Positions 63,035 through 64,000 of a DNA stretch of 64,000 nucleotides are shown here, in pieces. The DNA lies in the NCBI GenBank assembly GCA_963844885.1, contig CAWJQA010000006.1:878469-942468 (forward strand), in the 5' to 3' direction. Below the pieces are notes generated by a model. It had not been told where the DNA came from and did not search any database. It saw nothing but the letters and a program-made list of their open reading frames with translations. Numbering within the stretch: the stretch's first letter is position 1; the number at the start of each line of letters is the position of its first letter. The translations under genes were made by a program, and so were the position numbers. The DNA is from DATMER01 sp963844885 (lineage in GTDB: Bacteria > Acidobacteriota > Thermoanaerobaculia > Multivoradales > UBA5704).

Positions 63035-63472
63035 TCAGGACCGTGGCTTCCCTCGTGTAGGAGCCGACCACTCTTTGAGGCGGTGAAGGAACGACCCAAC
63101 CAAAACTCCGGAAACGGAAAAAAGCATAACAGATAGAACGGGCAGGTAGGCTTCTCGGTACCTAAGGCTCGTCAGCATGCACCAGTAAAAGCCAAAGCTC
63201 CAAAGTCTCGGACCACCTCCTTCTGCTCCGGAAAACAAGACCAGGAAAAAGGGATACCAGAGCGCAGCGAGGAAAGAGCCGCCAAGATAAAATATCTTCA
63301 CCTTGTTAGACATAAAAGAGAAGCGTACGAATCCAAAAAGAAATATGCAACCCATGGTGAATACAGCGGCCGTTCCTTCCATCGAAAAGAACCCCTGAAG
63401 CCTCACTGAAGTGGCCACTACAACCGACACCAGAACAAAGGCTACAAAGCCATCTGTGATCCTGTAACGCAT
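63035..63472 (-). CDS. Four-TM membrane protein, candidate immunity protein
   Basis: 145 residues with four hydrophobic segments (FVAFVLVSVVVATSV, VFTMGCIFLFGFV, FLAALWYPFFLVLF, VLSVMLFSVSGVLV). It starts 6 nt after the RHS tip ending at 63479. No sequence family recognised. Position and membrane location suggest immunity against the upstream tip. Confidence 0.7.
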   Translation of the reverse strand: MRYRITDGFVAFVLVSVVVATSVRLQGFFSMEGTAAVFTMGCIFLFGFVRFSFMSNKVKIFYLGGSFLAALWYPFFLVLFSGAEGGGPRLWSFGFYWCMLTSLRYREAYLPVLSVMLFSVSGVLVGSFLHRLKEWSAPTRGKPRS

Positions 63473-63478
63473 GGCGTC

Positions 63479-64000
63479 CTATGGCTCTGTAAAAGGAGAA
63501 ACTCCCGCCGGCCAAAAAATCTCGATTATCCCGCATGCTTGCAAAACTTCACTTGCGAATGTGTTGCTGTTTGGTCCGTGCAGCCAGCCCTGTGGTGGTG
63601 CTCCGTAAGCTTGTCCTGCTCTCCGGCGTCGGTGATACTCCTTAATAATACAGTTCTCCGTCTTGCAGTCTTTGCTGTTGTTGTCTGAGGGACGGAGCGC
63701 CGTTCGAATTCCGCCATGGTCCGAAGAAAACGTCGGAGGGAGCTCTGGAATTCTTGCCATGCCTGTCTCGTCGTCTCGCTCTACAACCTCTAGCCGCAAG
63801 TCGTAGGTGTTGCCCTCGCAACCACATTTGATCCGCACGAAGCAATGGCGATAGCCCACCCAACCAGCGGTGTCTGAAGGAGAGAATCCGCCTCCTTGGC
63901 CTACTGGTGCACAGTAGAGTTGAACCAGGAGCCCAAGTGGATCACTAAAGCCTACAGGGCTGCCATGGGCGTAGGAATATAGATTTCGCCCACCTCGGAG
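63479..64000 (-). CDS. RHS protein, C-terminal toxin tip (5' end outside the window)
   Basis: Reads in from the window edge with the RHS core end NLYSYAHGSPVGFSDPLGLL, then a tip with GYRHCFVRIKCGCEGNTYDL and LHGPNSNTFASEVLQACGII. The H-C-(F/V)-x-R-I and GPNSNTFAS motifs are shared with the tip at 59.9-60.4 kb, so both belong to one uncharacterised toxin fold. Frame intact within the window. Confidence 0.8.
   Translation of the reverse strand, partial: LRGGRNLYSYAHGSPVGFSDPLGLLVQLYCAPVGQGGGFSPSDTAGWVGYRHCFVRIKCGCEGNTYDLRLEVVERDDETGMARIPELPPTFSSDHGGIRTALRPSDNNSKDCKTENCIIKEYHRRRRAGQAYGAPPQGWLHGPNSNTFASEVLQACGIIEIFWPAGVSPFTEP

Overview
The window is a GC-rich bacterial chromosome segment. Its gene content fits a soil or sediment Acidobacteriota lineage of the Thermoanaerobaculia type: Ser/Thr kinases fused to TPRs, sulfatase-like TPR proteins, a TonB receptor with a carboxypeptidase-regulatory plug domain, ELWxxDGT-repeat secreted proteins and HTH-TPR regulators. 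This assignment is an inference from gene style; there is no rRNA in the window. No tRNA, rRNA or CRISPR array was recognised.

Layout. 1-15.6 kb: a kinase-ATPase-TPR regulator (5' end outside the window), two translationally coupled sulfatase-like TPR proteins, a TonB-dependent receptor, an S51-type peptidase, a class A beta-lactamase-like hydrolase and a secreted ELW-repeat protein. 15.6-31.4 kb: one long minus-strand run with many stop/start overlaps. In coding order it holds an acyl-ACP-reductase-like dehydrogenase, a di-heme oxidoreductase, NfeD, slipin, a SPOR protein, Lnt, prfB (with its natural +1 frameshift site), a GT4 glycosyltransferase, a polytopic membrane protein, a NUDIX hydrolase, an AAA ATPase and a PIN-like protein. 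Between about 21.8-27 kb and 29.6-30.5 kb nearly every gene, including essential ones, carries 1-2 nt indels, so these stretches look badly polished rather than decayed. 31.6-38.4 kb: a lipoprotein, an operon of small unknown proteins and two near-identical HTH-TPR regulators flanking a 40-residue peptide gene. 38.5-45.3 kb: a scarred region in which an IS1380-type element has split a DUF4038-like glycoside hydrolase gene.

45.7-58.1 kb is the most interesting part. Two modules, each a sigma-54 activator followed directly by a TPR-bearing Ser/Thr kinase, sit among four small or secreted-type genes. Each of those four genes has a correctly spaced -24/-12 (GG-N10-GC) sigma-54 promoter close to its start codon. 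One product carries the cystatin/stefin QVVAG signature. The locus reads as a self-contained kinase to enhancer-binding protein to sigma-54 regulon with undescribed outputs.

58.2-64 kb is a polymorphic-toxin (RHS) locus on the minus strand. It holds an RHS C-terminal tip with a 4-TM candidate immunity protein, then a displaced Ig/RHS-core/tip gene broken by two in-frame stops with its own exported candidate immunity protein, then a truncated duplicate of the Ig part. Three intergenic arrays of short, degenerate palindromic repeats (15.7, 44.7 and 52.3 kb), two of them with a 21-bp period, and a 55-bp repeat present at 41.5 and 59.5 kb are not explained by any recognised gene.
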